Positions 23,990 to 35,968 are shown, numbered from the stretch's first letter. The stretch is 64,000 bases of DNA from Apoderus coryli (GCA_911728435.2 OU452199.1:17370860-17434859); one strand, 5' to 3'. The notes: a model not told the origin generated them from the sequence alone. Program-made: numbers and translations.

Positions 23990-24072
23990 TCATCTCCACA
24001 AAACACTCATACTGGATCAAAAAATATGTGACACATGTTTCGAGACTATAAGCCTCATCATCTGTGACGTAC
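23990..24072 (-). repeat. Penelope-like end fragment with a decayed hammerhead motif
   Basis: On the minus strand the order CAGATGATGAG...CTCGAAACATGTGTCA, then TTTTGTGGAGATGACGTC, parallels the Penelope-like ends at 38189-38320 and 32468-32560. The CUGA box has mutated to CAGA. Confidence 0.45.
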
Positions 24073-24354
24073 TTATTTACAGTAAAATCTTTATTATTTC
24101 ATTTATACATACAAAAAACAGTCAAAGTATGATATTTTACCATTTTGTGGAAATTCTTAAGTAAAATTAAATTAATAATAATTAGTAATAATTAATTAAT
24201 TCGTTAGTAAAAATTAAATTATTAATTAATAATGTATAAATTGTTATTTTTATACATATTAATCGATTTACGGGTTTATTCCTTATTTCTAATCTTAAGC
24301 AAACATTGAAATCCGAATTATTTTGTTGTTTTGACTCCCAATTTTTAAAATTTA

Positions 24355-24545
24355 CTAAGGTCGTTTTTGCATTAACTTTTCAAGTAACTTCCAACAAATA
24401 GATTATCGTTAGAAGTATAATTCTGTGCCCTTTGAAATGATATTTCGCTCGACCACTTTCCATTAGAAATTTTAGGGGTGTGATTGATAGACTTAAATTT
24501 GACGAAAAGAGGAAAAGCCAAGTGCATACTTTTCATTGTATACGT
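24355..24545 (-). repeat. Diverged TIR fragment of the 643-2729 mariner family
   Basis: The order of blocks matches the right TIR at about 2446-2720: TCGTTTT.GCATTAAC, CAACAAATAGATTATCGTTAG, TTCTGTGCCCTTTGAAATGA and AAAAGCCAAGTGCATACTTTT. There are many substitutions and one internal deletion. The terminal CCACCCTG is missing. Confidence 0.75.
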
Positions 24546-24837
24546 TTGCCATTTTGAATTGAAACAAACAACAAAAAATAATTATATAATTTTATTTGTT
24601 GAAATTTCCACAAATGTCTATTATGCTTATGCTCATAAAAAAATTTAAAAGTGAAAAATTTAAATGACGTAGCAAAACTTTCCTGACAACATAATATAAT
24701 ATAATCAAAAATATATGACCTGCGTAAGGAAATCGAATTTTAATAATTATTATAATTATATTTGTATTATTTTCAATAGTTCCAGTAAACTAACGTAACA
24801 AACTAACTACTTTATTCAAAAATTAGAAGGGAAAAAA

Positions 24838-24922
24838 GTATTGCCAGAGTTGGGATTCGAACCCATAACCTTCCGCATACGAAGCGAAGGCTCTGTCAAT
24901 GACGCCACAGTCCCAACGTTAC
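24838..24922 (-). repeat. tRNA-derived (SINE-like) sequence
   Basis: On the minus strand a perfect T-arm TGGGTTCGAATCCCA with an RNA polymerase III B-box is present. An anticodon-like arm (CTTCGC/GCGGAAG) and an A-box-like TGGCGTCATTGACAG lie upstream. The acceptor ends do not pair, so it is not an intact tRNA. It may be a tRNA pseudogene or the head of a short interspersed element. Confidence 0.5.
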
Positions 24923-26089
24923 TCTTATATAATCATGATGCATTAGAAAAAATTATTATTTTAATTATTATTTTATTTATTAATAAAAAACAAATACATA
25001 ACAATATCAAAGCCAAACAAATCAATTCTAAGAAGTGTTAACAAAACATAAAATTATTATTAACAAATTTAAAAATAAAAATGCAAAAGGTGGGCAATTA
25101 AATTTATCATCGATATTTAAATATATGTTCCGCTGAACATATTATAGCAATGCCAGGCCATTATTCCGGTCTTATAAATATATTGTTTGACCTAAAATAC
25201 TTTATAATTCTTAAAGTTGAAAAACTGCTCTCTGCTGTTGCTACCGTTATTGTAAGGGTACAAAGAATTTTAAGGATTTTATAAATATTGTTCTTCGGAA
25301 TTACGTAAAGCCTCTAATGCATTATTATATGTGTACCCCTTATATTAATATAATTGCACTTCGCTCATTAATTGCAAAATATTAGGGGTTTCCAAAATAT
25401 AATAATAAAGTATTTTAGAATTGCTTCCGTGGCGACGATCACGATATCTTTGACAGTTTTGGGACACTGCCCTATTATAACATACGCAATACAAAAAGAT
25501 TAATAATAATTTAAAGTAGTCACATCTTTTCACAACCTAAAAACGATATACATATACGGTTTTCTCTTATATGCTATTACTATAACTCTTTCTACTTTAA
25601 TTTGACCCAGCAGTGTCATATTCCTTATCGTGATCTCTTTTCCATGGCACGTTCTTTTGACTCAAGAAACATCGCAGGGTCGTGTGATAAGCAGTTACTT
25701 TTCATTTTAGTGACATCCTCCCCCTTTTTTAAAGCACACTTTGCATGTCTATCGTCATTGGGTTTATTATTATTTCACGCTGTCGCGAATTATCTATCAA
25801 AAAATGAACCGTACGACCCAGGCGGGAACCGTTTTACAATTTAGTTCGTGTTGCTTGGATGGGAAACTTCGCTAGAATTAGCCAATATATATTCTCAATT
25901 CCATTTTACACTCTTTTGAAATGATTGTTATCAGCTGTGATGTACTTTTTTATTTTTATTAGAATATTTTGGTGTTCACACAAAGTATTTCACCATCATA
26001 AGTCTTATTAAATTATATTGGAGTCTTACATTACTGAATCAATTAGTTTGAGTTAAGGTACGTATATCAACAGTTAAATAGACATGTTG
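24923..26089. other. Unassigned stretch
   Basis: A slightly GC-richer patch at about 25600-25850 has open frames on both strands but no recognised product. The rest is AT-rich. Confidence 0.35.
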
Positions 26090-27385
26090 TAATTAGTGTT
26101 AATTATTTAACGTGAAGTTAATTTCAAAAATATGTAATAATCACAATCTTCATATAAATCCTAAAAAACTCACATTGTTCTCTTTTCCCAAATTGCTAAA
26201 TATGACTCCTTGAAGGAAAATCTTAAAATAGAAGTTAATAACATAAAATTACACATATCTGATGAAGCTAAGAACCTTGGACTAACTTTTGACAGGTTTC
26301 TTAGATTTGCCACACATATAAAGAATATCAATAGAAGGGTGCTGTACGCAAGTCGTAAAATCCTGAATTTTAAAACGCGGAAGAAGCTGTGCGAGTCGGT
26401 AATTATACCTGTTTTTCATCAAGCAATGACCGTGTACTACCCTTACCTGGATTATGGAAACAAGAAAAAATACAGAGGATAATAAATAATTGCCGCTTCA
26501 CTTGGGGCCTCAGGACGTTTGATCATGTTTCCCTTAAAATAAAAGAGCTTCACTGGCTCAACGCGGAGAATACTTTTAATTATTTGTTCCTAACGTTCGT
26601 TAAAATATTGATCAAAAATAACGTTCCGCTATATTTGATCGGGAAACTTTTCTGGCGCCGTGATCTGCGTCAGCGATCTTTAAGAAACGAGGAACTTCTT
26701 TCAATGCCCCGCCACCGCTCTGCCTCGTTCCAAAGGAGATTCACATACAATGCCGTGAAGATGTATAACCAGATCGATCCCAATCTGAGGAGCATCGGCC
26801 CGGACAGAATTAATTTGTTTAACAAAAGATTGAAGACTTCCCTATTAGACAAACAATAACTTATAAGCCCACATCAGTTTGATGGTATAATTTTAAATGG
26901 TTATGAGGTTGGCTGAGCGAGTTGTTGGGAGTCTCGTTTCAGTTTGTTACTGAAACTGTGTTTTAATTACTGGGGTGTCCTCTGAAAAAAAAAACTTGGA
27001 TATTCCAAATCGAAATTTGATAGATAGAGATTTATCCGATGATCTGCCTCAGCATGTATAAATTTGAATCACCTGCTAGCTGCGATAGATTATTTGAAAG
27101 TAGTTTTTTCAGTTATGTCATCGTCATCAAAAACATACATAATAGTAATATTTGTACTTATAATTGTATACATTTGTTCATTTCAGGATAATAGTTTTGC
27201 AATCTAGTGGTAATTTTAGGATAGTGCTATCAGGTTAAGTAAAAAGTAGCTTCATAGCTAAACTTCGCCTTTTGATTGAAGTTCATTGTGATATTTTAAA
27301 TCTCAGTGCAGAGATCTTTCCTTGTATGTATCATCTAAAGTTTGTACACACTGCTCAATGAATAAAGACTATTATTATTTGATAA
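26090..27385 (+). mobile_element. Truncated non-LTR retrotransposon (jockey/CR1-like)
   Basis: The coding part at about 26090-26859 is the end of the reverse transcriptase and its C-terminal domain, in two overlapping frames joined by a frameshift near 26440-26480. Recognisable blocks are NLHINPKKTHIVLFS, ISDEAKNLGLTFDRFLRF, KKIQRIINNCRFTWGLR, FDHVSLKIKELHWLN and a C-terminal FQRRFTYNAVKMYNQID. A short deletion follows FLRF. The 3' UTR ends at about 27358-27385 with AATAAAGACTATTATTATTT. The 5' part is lost. Confidence 0.75.
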
Positions 27386-28970
27386 GGAAAGTTTTCTAAT
27401 TAAATTAATTTTTAATGTATACTCTTGTCATATTTGATACGTTTATGTATCTATATTTAGTAAGTAGTATTAGTAAGATCGTGGTGCACTTAGTAAAATA
27501 TCTCTCAGACACAACCTCAAAATAAATCCGAAAAAGTCTGACTGACGTTCTTCTTTTCAGTTTGATCAGCCAGACTGATTTGTCTATAACTGATGTATAA
27601 CTGTGATATTGTTTTTTTTTACAATTCGAGTGCTTTTAGCTATATAACTTTTAAATTTGTGGTTCTGTCATTAATTAAACTTTGTATGTTTTTTATATTT
27701 TAATATTTTATTTTTTTTTGTTTGTCTCGGTTTATGACGGAGGCATATATGTCTAGGACAGATATACAGACAGATATAATCAATGAATAGGGTTTTGATT
27801 GGTTCGGTCAAACGGCATTATGTTGTGAGTTTGGACGGTGATTATTGTGATATTAGATTAAATCTTAGCTTGTTAGGTCATATCTTTGACTTGTCAATGT
27901 ACAAAGTTTTGTATTTTTTGAATGACGAATAAAATATTATGATTATTATAGATAATATATATTATATTACACCACACAGTGGATTCTTCGGATGTGGAGT
28001 AATAAGTATTATTAGAACTAAGAAATGTAAATCTAACAGTTCAAAAAGCGTCTATACAGATCAGTTTATTGGTCAAGCAAGTAATTAATCGATGATTATT
28101 TTTCAGTAAACTAACACGAATGTTATTGTAAACAAAACTGCCCACCTAACTAATACATTTAATTTGACGTGAATTATCAAAATGTCAACTTTAATTCACA
28201 TAGACATGCAAGAAATGAATCCATTCATTCGATTCTATCTCAATTTCTCAGCCTCTATTATTAGAAAAATTACAATACGCTTAATTTTCATATTTTCCTG
28301 CAAATGCCAAGGTTTATGCTGGATGTGGAAGTTTTGTATGTTGCTGTTATTTTTTATGTACATCTCTTCGTGAAACCCATTTCTCATCCTGAAAAGCATA
28401 CCTACCTACTAAAGACTATCCCATACCTTGCATTGTTTGCAATCTACATTTTGAAAATGGCGAATATACTACAAACCGGAAATATGCGTCAGTTACGTCC
28501 AGTGGAAATTTGATTGACGTCGCATGCCACCACCCAATTGTTATGCATTAGTTATTCACCAACCGTATCTCTTTCACACAATACCTTTAACTAGCTCTAG
28601 GTATTATTATATTGGTAGAACTGGTGCTATATAGTAGTGTATAAATAGTTAAATTGTTTTATTCAATTTCAAATCGTGAAATAAATTTAATATGCATCTA
28701 CATGCAATTTGATTCGAAAATTCTCATATCTCTGTAACCCAGAACGAAGATATTGTAATTCACACAATGTTTGTTTGTCAAGTGAACTGGGGTAACTCGA
28801 AACCTCAAGCGAAATAATTTGCAAACATGCAAGAGAAATTAATTTATGAAAGATCTATATGATTAGAAAAGTGGGGGGCGTTATTGGTGATATTCGTAAA
28901 TTTGATTAGGGAGTTGTTACGAAACGTACCTTTTTTTAATCAAAGGAATCTAAAAATGTAAAAATATATA
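27386..28970. other. AT-rich stretch
   Basis: GAATGACGAATAAAATATTA followed by TGATTATTA at about 27921-27950 may be another non-LTR tail; no coding part is attached. The remainder is unassigned. Confidence 0.35.
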
Positions 28971-29128
28971 GGGTGTCCCATTTGAAATTCTGGAGTTAGT
29001 GTCGCTGTAGCACACAGTCAAATAATTTAAAAATTTCTTTAAAACCAATAAACTTTTGTTTTAATTTTTTTTTTCTAAAGTCAAGAGTTTCTGAGAAAAG
29101 GAATAGTCCCCTAATAAAGTGCCCACCC
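28971..29128. mobile_element. 158-bp mini MITE of mariner type
   Basis: It has termini GGGTGTCCCATTT / inverted AAAGTGCCCACCC and TA on both sides. It has no coding capacity. Confidence 0.5.
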
Positions 29129-30775
29129 TATACGTAATCACAAAAATCTACAAAAAAAGAAAACATTTTACAAAGGCTATATGCTGTGAAGATTCCTGCC
29201 ATACCAGGTTAATAGTAATTAATAGGTCTAAGTATTATCAATCTTACTGGTTTTTACAAGTAAAATGAAATCGGTTATCCCCGGATTCTCCTAACTTTAT
29301 CTCACTCTATTTCAAAATACCTACCAATATTGTTGTTCTGACAATACCCATACGCATAAAAGGAAAGAGAAAAATTTGGTAAAAATCATTAGAAATTAAT
29401 TTTAAGTAGGATACAATCTTATTATCACATTTTACATATTTTTCAGTTTAATGTAGTATGTAATGATGCGAAACTAATCGAAAGGCATGACTTACATTGA
29501 CTCCAGAAATAGATTATAGAAGACAAGAAACTACTTGACACGATAATTGACCCTGTTTGATTATTATTGATGCGTAACATCAAAAGAGGAAATTCTTTGT
29601 GATTATTACGTACATATTATCTTCCAATTACGCTCTGATTGTCTCACGATCCTCCGTAAAAATTCTAATAGCGACATGGTATATGGATACACAAATTATA
29701 CGATCTAACCAACAGGGAGGTACATTTCCTTTGTTATAGGTACCTATTATATAAGATGATCAAGAAAAATTAGACTTTTATCCCTTGATATTAACCATAC
29801 ATTTTTAGTGCGAATTCAGAAAAGGTAAAAACAAATTGTAAATGTATTTTGAAAATCCTAGTTAAAATTGCAATGGGACATGCCAATTAAAATTTGTCTA
29901 TTAATTTAGACAAACGTCTCTACAGATAATTTTTTTCTACGTTCGGAGGTAACAAAATACGTCATATAAAATCGAAATAAACCTAAAAGAAATTAAGAGT
30001 AATATATTTAATAAAAAATTGGTTGTCACTCCAAAACTTGCGCGGTGAGATATAATATAATGCAAAATATATGACATGGGTGACGAAACAGAATTTGGAA
30101 ATGATCTTATTAATTTCAGGGGCTTCAAAATGGTGATATCCATCTTTATATCAAAATTTTTTTAGCGCGTTATATTCAGACTATCCTGATGCTTTTACAC
30201 ACAATTAACCTTTTTCCATAATCACACTCTAAAAGTCCTTGTTATTATTACAACATTAGTTGGACAAATAATAACAAGAATATTCTTCAATAAATTTTCT
30301 CATCGTCCTTCTAAACTATTGAAGTAATCTGAACAATTCTACCAGCAATTACTCTAATTTTTATTGCATTCCCATCATTACGACTGCTTTAGATCCTAGA
30401 TGAAATAAATAATCCAAGAATCACTATCAAAACCATTGGACACCAATGATACTGATCCTACGAATATTCAAAATTGAATTTGATTCGTATATAACCCCTA
30501 CAGACTCTCTAAAAATCTATAAATTTCCCCTGACCCAACTACTGAAAGGACTAAATATATCATATTTACAGTCTACTAGCCGACAAAATTATTTCTACTT
30601 TTTAATGTCAAATTTAACGATTCACGAAAGAACCCTACATTCGTCATTTTCCCACACACTGACAAATGTTTAAAAAATGACATATTGCGGATTTTCATTA
30701 TATCATCAGACTGATCGATGCAATATTTAAATACATGACAACTACCTACACACTGAAACTTATTATATTATTATA
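29129..30775. other. AT-rich stretch
   Basis: Nothing recognised; short open frames only. Confidence 0.4.
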
Positions 30776-31321
30776 CAGGGTGTCCCGAAATTAACTGAAA
30801 ATAATTTAAAGGGACATTCTACAAGCAAAAATAAGATTTTTTTTCATATCAACATATATCGAAAAATGCTTCGTTTTTCAGATATAGGGTGTTATTTGTA
30901 AATTCCTGACGATGGGTTTTTACTAATATTTCCGAAACGCATCTCGATATCAAAATGAAATTTGGCACACTTACGTATCTTTGTAGGAGTATTAAAAAAT
31001 ATGATATCCCATGGCCAGAACAAATTTTGTCCCAAGTTTTTCTTTGTGCCCTTTTTTTACTATTTCTACAAAGAATAATAAATTTGAGACTTTTGTACTT
31101 AAAAAATGTTCACTTGTTTCATTCATAATGCAATATTATTATACAAGAAATGTAATGTAATTTTGATATCGAGACGCTTTTCGGAAATATTACTAAAACC
31201 CCATCGTCAGGAATTTACAAATAACACCCTGTATCTGAAAAACAAAGCATTTCTCGATATATGTATATATATATATATCTTGAAAACCGCTTCTTCTAGC
31301 GTTATGAAACAAGCGAACATT

Positions 31322-31620
31322 TATTTACAAAACAAAGACGTCTGCTCCACAAAATGTTTTATATTGATGTTCACTTAGCCAAACGTGGTTCGGAATTCAC
31401 TGTTCCATCATCAGTGGCATTAATAAGCTTTACAAAAATCTTACCTAGTGTCTAAGCCATATACATGGATTTTCGAAACATGAATACATTTTGTGAAAAC
31501 TATTCAATAGTATAAAAACAATAAATGAGGTTAATTGATAAAATTTAGAAAACTTAAAAATTAATAACACTAATTGCAAACAGTAAATTTCATAGTGAAT
31601 GATAATGTAAATTGTTGTGT
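31322..31620 (-). repeat. Left arm of Penelope-like inverted repeat A
   Basis: Inverted match to 32280-32565. It carries the degenerate minus-strand copy of the hammerhead motif, with GAAAC mutated to GAACC. Confidence 0.75.
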
Positions 31621-31639
31621 TAGTGACCTCTAAGTGTTT

Positions 31640-31745
31640 TCAAATTGAAGTTGGTTGGTTTTCGGTCAATTATAGAAACAAAGTAATTCCTCTGTCGACG
31701 TTTCGACTTTTATGAAGTCATCCTCAGGACAGTAGAATACAACAA
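31640..31745 (-). repeat. Left arm of inverted repeat B
   Basis: Pairs with 31992-32090 across a loop of about 245 bases. It contains a hammerhead motif on the minus strand at 31693-31731. Confidence 0.8.
31693..31731 (-). ncRNA. Hammerhead ribozyme motif (repeat B, left copy)
   Basis: On the minus strand the layout is a TGTC...GACA stem I, CTGAGGA, one extra T, a GACTT...AAGTC stem II, GAAAC, a two-base-pair stem III (ACGT) and a GTC cleavage triplet. It matches the plus-strand copy at 31996-32034. Confidence 0.6.
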
Positions 31746-31991
31746 AAAAGAAAACCATAAAGGGTGACTTGAAATTTACAATTAATTGTTAAATACACAA
31801 AAATAAGAAAAAAATATTTTAAAAAATATATAAAAATATAAATAAATAAAAACATCAAGACATGTAATGTATTTTTTTTTCCTTTATTTAAACACAGATA
31901 AAACTACATACTACAACTGGTTCTCCATACTCACGTGAACAATTTGTTTCTTTTGTCAATATTTTCAATTGTGAAGGACATATGATGAAAT

Positions 31992-32090
31992 CTAGTGTCC
32001 TGAGGATGACTTAATAAAAGTCGAAACGTCGACAGAGGAATTACTTTGTTTCTATAATTGACCTAAAACCAAGTAACTTCAATTTGCAGA
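31992..32090 (+). repeat. Right arm of inverted repeat B
   Basis: Inverted match to 31640-31745 with few differences. Confidence 0.8.
31996..32034 (+). ncRNA. Hammerhead ribozyme motif (repeat B, right copy)
   Basis: Stem I is TGTC (31996-31999) with GACA (32031-32034). The box CTGAGGA at 32000-32006 is followed by one unpaired T. Stem II is GACTT/AAGTC, and GAAAC follows at 32023-32027. Stem III is only ACGT, so any cleavage would probably need a dimer, as in Penelope-like elements. Confidence 0.6.
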
Positions 32091-32091
32091 T

Positions 32092-32283
32092 AATGTAAAT
32101 GTTTTTTCTTGTAAATCATTTCTATTAAAGATCTTTGAAAATATATTTTGTTTAACTAGACACTCCAAATTTATAAAAACCTGACACACTCTACACCGAA
32201 TTTGGTTGAAATCAGAACTACATAAATATATTTTCAAAGATCTTTAATAGAAATGATTTACAAGAAAAAACATTTACATTAAA
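32092..32283. repeat. Inverted repeat C (60-bp arms, about 75-bp loop)
   Basis: The arms at 32092-32152 and 32226-32283 pair almost perfectly. They contain the block TTCTTGTAAATCATTTCTAT and its complement. No family is recognised. Confidence 0.8.
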
Positions 32284-32565
32284 TCATTCACTATGAAATT
32301 TACTGTTTGCAATTAGTGCAATTAATTTTTAAGTTTTCTAAATTTTATCAATTGACCTCATTTAATGTTTTGATACTATTGAATAGTTTTCACAAAATGT
32401 ATTCATGTTTCGAAAATCCATGTATACGGCTTAGACACTAGGTAAGATTTTTGTAAAGCTTATTAATGCCACTGATGATGGAACAGTGAGTTCCGAAACA
32501 TGTTTGGCTAAGTGAACATCAATATAAAACATTTTGTGGAGTAGACGTCTTTGTTTTGTAAATAC
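32280..32565 (+). repeat. Right arm of Penelope-like inverted repeat A
   Basis: Inverted match to 31322-31620. The arm is followed by CCGCTCCTCGTCGTAATGGA, a terminal motif also seen in related form after the palindrome at 38321-38340. Confidence 0.75.
32468..32508 (+). ncRNA. Hammerhead ribozyme motif (repeat A, right copy)
   Basis: Stem I is GCCA/TGGC. The box CTGATGA at 32472-32478 is followed by one extra T, then stem II GGAAC/GTTCC with loop AGTGA, GAAAC, and a self-complementary stem III ACATGT. The cleavage triplet is GTT rather than the more common GTC. Confidence 0.6.
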
Positions 32566-32945
32566 ATCCCGCTCCTCGTCGTAATGGATTATTTCAGAAA
32601 ATAAGTGAACATTTTGTATGTACAAAAGTTTCAAATTTATTATTCTTTTTAGAAAAAGTAAAAAAATCACACAAAAAAAACCCACCTCTGACATTTTCCT
32701 GACCATAGGATATCATATTTTTTAATAATCCTACCAAGATACGTAAGTGTGCCAAATTTCATTTTGATATCGAAATGCATTTCGAAAATATTACTAAAAA
32801 TCCATCGTCAGGAATTTACAAATAACACCCCGTATCTGAAAAACAAAGCATTTTTCGATATATGTTCATATGAAAAAGAAAATCTTATTCTTGCTTGTAG
32901 AATGTCCCCTTAAATTATTTTAAGTTAATTTCGGGACACCCTGTA

Positions 32946-33679
32946 AATTTCGGGTTAGCAATCTAAAATAAACGTATTTCAAATTTCACACATTACTCAA
33001 AACGAGAACTTGCTACCATTTTTCGAAGTTTCACCCTATATAAAAACAAACATTAGACTCATTTTAAATTATGAGGAAATGGTCTCTTTTGTTATCTATT
33101 TCCCTGGGTAGTGAGTTTGTGAGCACTTACTTTATGCAACCGGTCAAGAAGCCATTTAAAACAGGTCGTGATAAGACCAATGAATCATGGAGACGCATAC
33201 GGTAAGAAATGTAAACGGACGATGGGTATGAGGGTCATGCTGAAGACAATTTCCGGTTGAAAATGGCATTAATATAAGAGGGGTAAATGTTGATACTTAA
33301 GTGACCAATGCTCAAATGATGCAACGAAACTGCTAGTCTATTTTAGAGAAAAAAATATTTTGACTTGCTGCTGTACTACGAAACAAAATTGTTTAATATC
33401 CCTAAATTAATATAAACTATAAAGAAGTGTACGTGCTGTAGATATTGAGGTTTATGTCACGAGCTGTACTACGGCATATTTCATAACAGTATCATTTAAT
33501 ATGGCGCAAGAGAAGACTTTCCATATATCAACTAATAAATTCTTAGGTATAGCTCGGAAATTATTAATTAGCTTGTTATTTTAAGTTTATTTCAACAATT
33601 GGAACATTCCGAGCATGATATAAAGCTGAAGATGAACACAAAGTTGTAGAAATATGTATGCGCTTCTCCTCCCTGCATA
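32946..33679. other. AT-rich stretch
   Basis: Nothing recognised; it ends at the TA target of the next mariner. Confidence 0.4.
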
Positions 33680-33991
33680 CGAGGGTTGCTTTTTATATTT
33701 CGGGATTTGGCAACCCTGGTGTTGCAATCTGGCAACTGACAGCTCTATCGTACAGTTGGACATTTTTGAGGTTATACGTACTCAGAACGTTTTGACATAC
33801 TAGCGCTATTTGTGTTGTTTAGAGTAACTTAAAAGATTCATCTCGGCCCAAAAATGGAATTAAATCGTGAACATTTTCGTGCGACTATTTTTTACAACTT
33901 TCTACGTGGATTAACTCAGCAACAGTGCATGGATGAACTTAATTAAATTTTTGGCGATGAAGCTCCATCAAGGACCAGTGTTTATCGATGA

Positions 33992-34105
33992 TATGGTGCA
34001 TTCAATCGTGGTCGTAGTTCACTCTAAGACGAATTTCGTGAAGGTCGTCCTAAAATCAGTTGTTGTTCCGAAAACCATTGATGCTGTGCGCGAACTGATA
34101 TTGCA
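33992..34105 (+). repeat. 114-bp direct repeat, left copy
   Basis: Matches 34643-34756 with three differences in 114 positions. Both copies share the same in-frame TAA, so the segment was already dead when it was duplicated. Confidence 0.95.
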
Positions 34106-34642
34106 GTTGCTGCAATTAATGCCGTTTTGCACGCGTTGTCTTGTTACTCAAGGGATCACTGTCTTAAGCTCAACCCGGATAAAACGGTAGCAGTTCTGTT
34201 CGGGGCAAAGAACGATAGACTGCGTTTTTTTGAAAGCCATCAGGACTCCATTACGATGGAGTCATCTACTATTCATTTTAAATCCTCGGTTAAGAGTCTT
34301 GAACTCACCATCGATGTGGACTTCAGATTTGGCAATCATCTAACTCGATCAATTCAAATGGGTTTCATTAATTTAAAATTTTTCCAGCACCGCCATATAT
34401 TGACTAGGTCACTGAAGGAAAAGCTCTGTGAGGCTATGGTATTATCGCACTTGAACTATTGCGACGTCACATATTCGCCATGCCTCATTTATGCCATTAA
34501 AACGCGCATTCAAAAGCTGCAGAATGCATGTTTGCGCCTAATCTTCGGAATTAGAAGAACTGAAAGGATTAGCCATACTCTTCGGGTTGGTTAAACATGG
34601 AACAACGGAGATATCTCCATACTGCCTGTCGGTTCTATAACG
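34106..34642 (+). pseudogene. Internal non-LTR reverse transcriptase fragment inside the mariner
   Basis: An open frame at 34127-34594 reads LKLNPDKTVAVLFGAKNDRL, then an LTIDVDFRFGNHL segment, a LTRSLKEKLCEAMVLSHLNY block and LQNACLRLIFGIRR. This is the stretch between the RT active site and the C-terminal domain. The fragment stops before the element's own 3' end and has no A-rich or simple-repeat tail, so it does not look like an ordinary target-primed insertion. It is flanked exactly by the 114-bp direct repeats. Confidence 0.8.
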
Positions 34643-34756
34643 TATGGTGTATTCAATCGTGGTCGTAGTTCACTCTAAGACGAATTTCGTGAAGGTCGTC
34701 CAAAAATCAGTTGTTTTTCCGAAAACCATTGATGCTGTGCGCGAACTGATATTGCA
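34643..34756 (+). repeat. 114-bp direct repeat, right copy
   Basis: Second copy of mariner positions 33992-34105; it leads straight into the rest of the transposase. Confidence 0.95.
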
Positions 34757-35757
34757 AGGTCATTATGTGACCTATCAAGAGATGGAGACAACCTTAGGCA
34801 TTAGTGGGACCAGCATACATTCAAGATTGCATAAACATTTGACTGTCAAAAAAATTTGTTCGCGTTGGATCCCACACAATTTGTCAATCGCTCAAAAAAG
34901 GCTCGTATCGATTGGTCGAAAGAAATGCTCAAAAAATACGATCGCGGTGCCTTGAAACACGTCTATGAGATCGTGACAGGTGATGAATCGTGGATTTACG
35001 CGTATGAGCCCGAAAGTAAACAGCAGTCGACTGTATGGGTGTTTCAAGATGAGCCAAATCCATCAACAGTTGTTCGCACACGAAGCACTTCCAAGCAAAT
35101 GGTCGCCTGTTTTTTCACAAAAACTGGACATGTCGCAACCGTACCACTAGAACAACGCAGAACAGTCAATTCTGAGTGGTACACAACCATTTGTTTGCCA
35201 GTTGTCTTCCAAGAAATCAGGAAAACCAACCGCCGAAGACTCTCACACATCGGCTCAAACAACTGCATTTTTGAGCACCCAATACATTGATTTGTTGAGT
35301 CATCCGCCGTATAGTCCTGACTTGACACCGAATGACTTCTTTTCATTCCCGTACGTAAAAAACAAACTGAAAGGTCAACGTTTTTCGACACCTGAGGAAG
35401 CGGTTGCTGCATTCAGAATGCATGTTTTCGAGATACCTCAATCAGAGTGGCAAAAGTGCTTCGACAGTTGGTTCAAACGCATTCAAAAATGTATAGATCT
35501 TCATGGGGAATATTTTGAAAAACAATAAAGTGATCTTCGATGATTAATATTTGTTTTTGTTCTCTAATCCCAAAATATAAAAGGCAACCCTCTTATTAAT
35601 GTTATGAAATGTTTTTGGTGCAAGTTATATTTATCATTCCCAGCAGGCCTAATACAAACATGTAGCTTAGCTTTCTTCTGCTAAGGATAGTTTGTATTGT
35701 GTTGTTAATATATGTATTCCATATCATCTAGAAAGCTAAACATATATATTTTTAGAA

Positions 35758-35934
35758 CTAAATTAAGACAAGTTTATGAAATTCAACAACTATTATGTAC
35801 GTCCATGGATAAGCGTAACATTTTTCGCGTACTACAGGTGTGTTCTTAATATACCGGAGTGTTTTCTTGGCACCCTCGGGAGTAAAGAAATGGATTGGAA
35901 AACTTCCTTCCATTGATTTGTATGCGCCGGGCAT
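35758..35934 (-). CDS. Unrecognised 58-residue open frame behind a TATA box
   Basis: The minus-strand ATG at 35934 opens a frame that begins MPGAYKSMEGSFPIHFFTPE and ends in a hydrophobic stretch (WTYIIVVEF) before TAG at 35758. I recognise no family. The first half is clearly less AT-rich than its surroundings, and TATATAAAA lies about 35 bases upstream of the ATG. That would allow only a very short leader. It might be a small gene, a first exon, or the debris of a repeat. The frame has no signal peptide that I can defend. Confidence 0.3.
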   Translation of the reverse strand: MPGAYKSMEGSFPIHFFTPEGAKKTLRYIKNTPVVREKCYAYPWTYIIVVEFHKLVLI

Positions 35935-35968
35935 CTTGGTGTGCTCACATATTCACCGACCGAACTTA

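Larger units (their letters stand above)
30776..32943. mobile_element. Mariner-type TIR element filled with nested Penelope-like inverted repeats
   Basis: The outer ends are CAGGGTGTCCCGAAATTAAC and its complement, with TA at 30774-30775 and 32944-32945. The TIRs are about 330 bp (30776-31105 and 32615-32943). A third, partial copy of the TIR in right-end orientation lies at 31160-31265. The interior contains three further inverted-repeat pairs, listed separately. I see no transposase. The simplest history is a mariner-type MITE into which Penelope-like palindromic sequences were inserted one inside another. Confidence 0.75.
33854..35528 (+). pseudogene. mariner transposase pseudogene
   Basis: The N-terminal HTH runs from 33854. 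Stops are visible near 33944, in the SVYR*YG region, and after SSL in both copies of the duplicated segment. After the insertion the frame resumes with YVTYQEMETTLGISGTSIHS and TVKKICSRWIPHNLSIAQ. The first catalytic aspartate is kept in TGDESWIYAYEP. The HHDNA block holding the second is degraded (only SHTSAQT remains), and the third is kept in PYSPDLTPNDFFSFP. At least two frameshifts are present (around 34900 and 35200). It is non-functional. Confidence 0.85.
33680..35593 (+). mobile_element. Dead mariner with an internal non-LTR fragment and a 114-bp duplication
   Basis: TA duplications occur at 33678-33679 and 35594-35595, and the TIRs are about 28 bp (GAGGGTTGCTTTTTATATTT and its complement with small differences). 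The transposase starts at 33854 (MELNREHFRATIFYNFLRGL) and is interrupted by stops. It is then split at 34106 by a 537-bp reverse transcriptase fragment, and continues from a repeated segment at 34643. The ends are intact, but the coding region is not. Confidence 0.85.
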
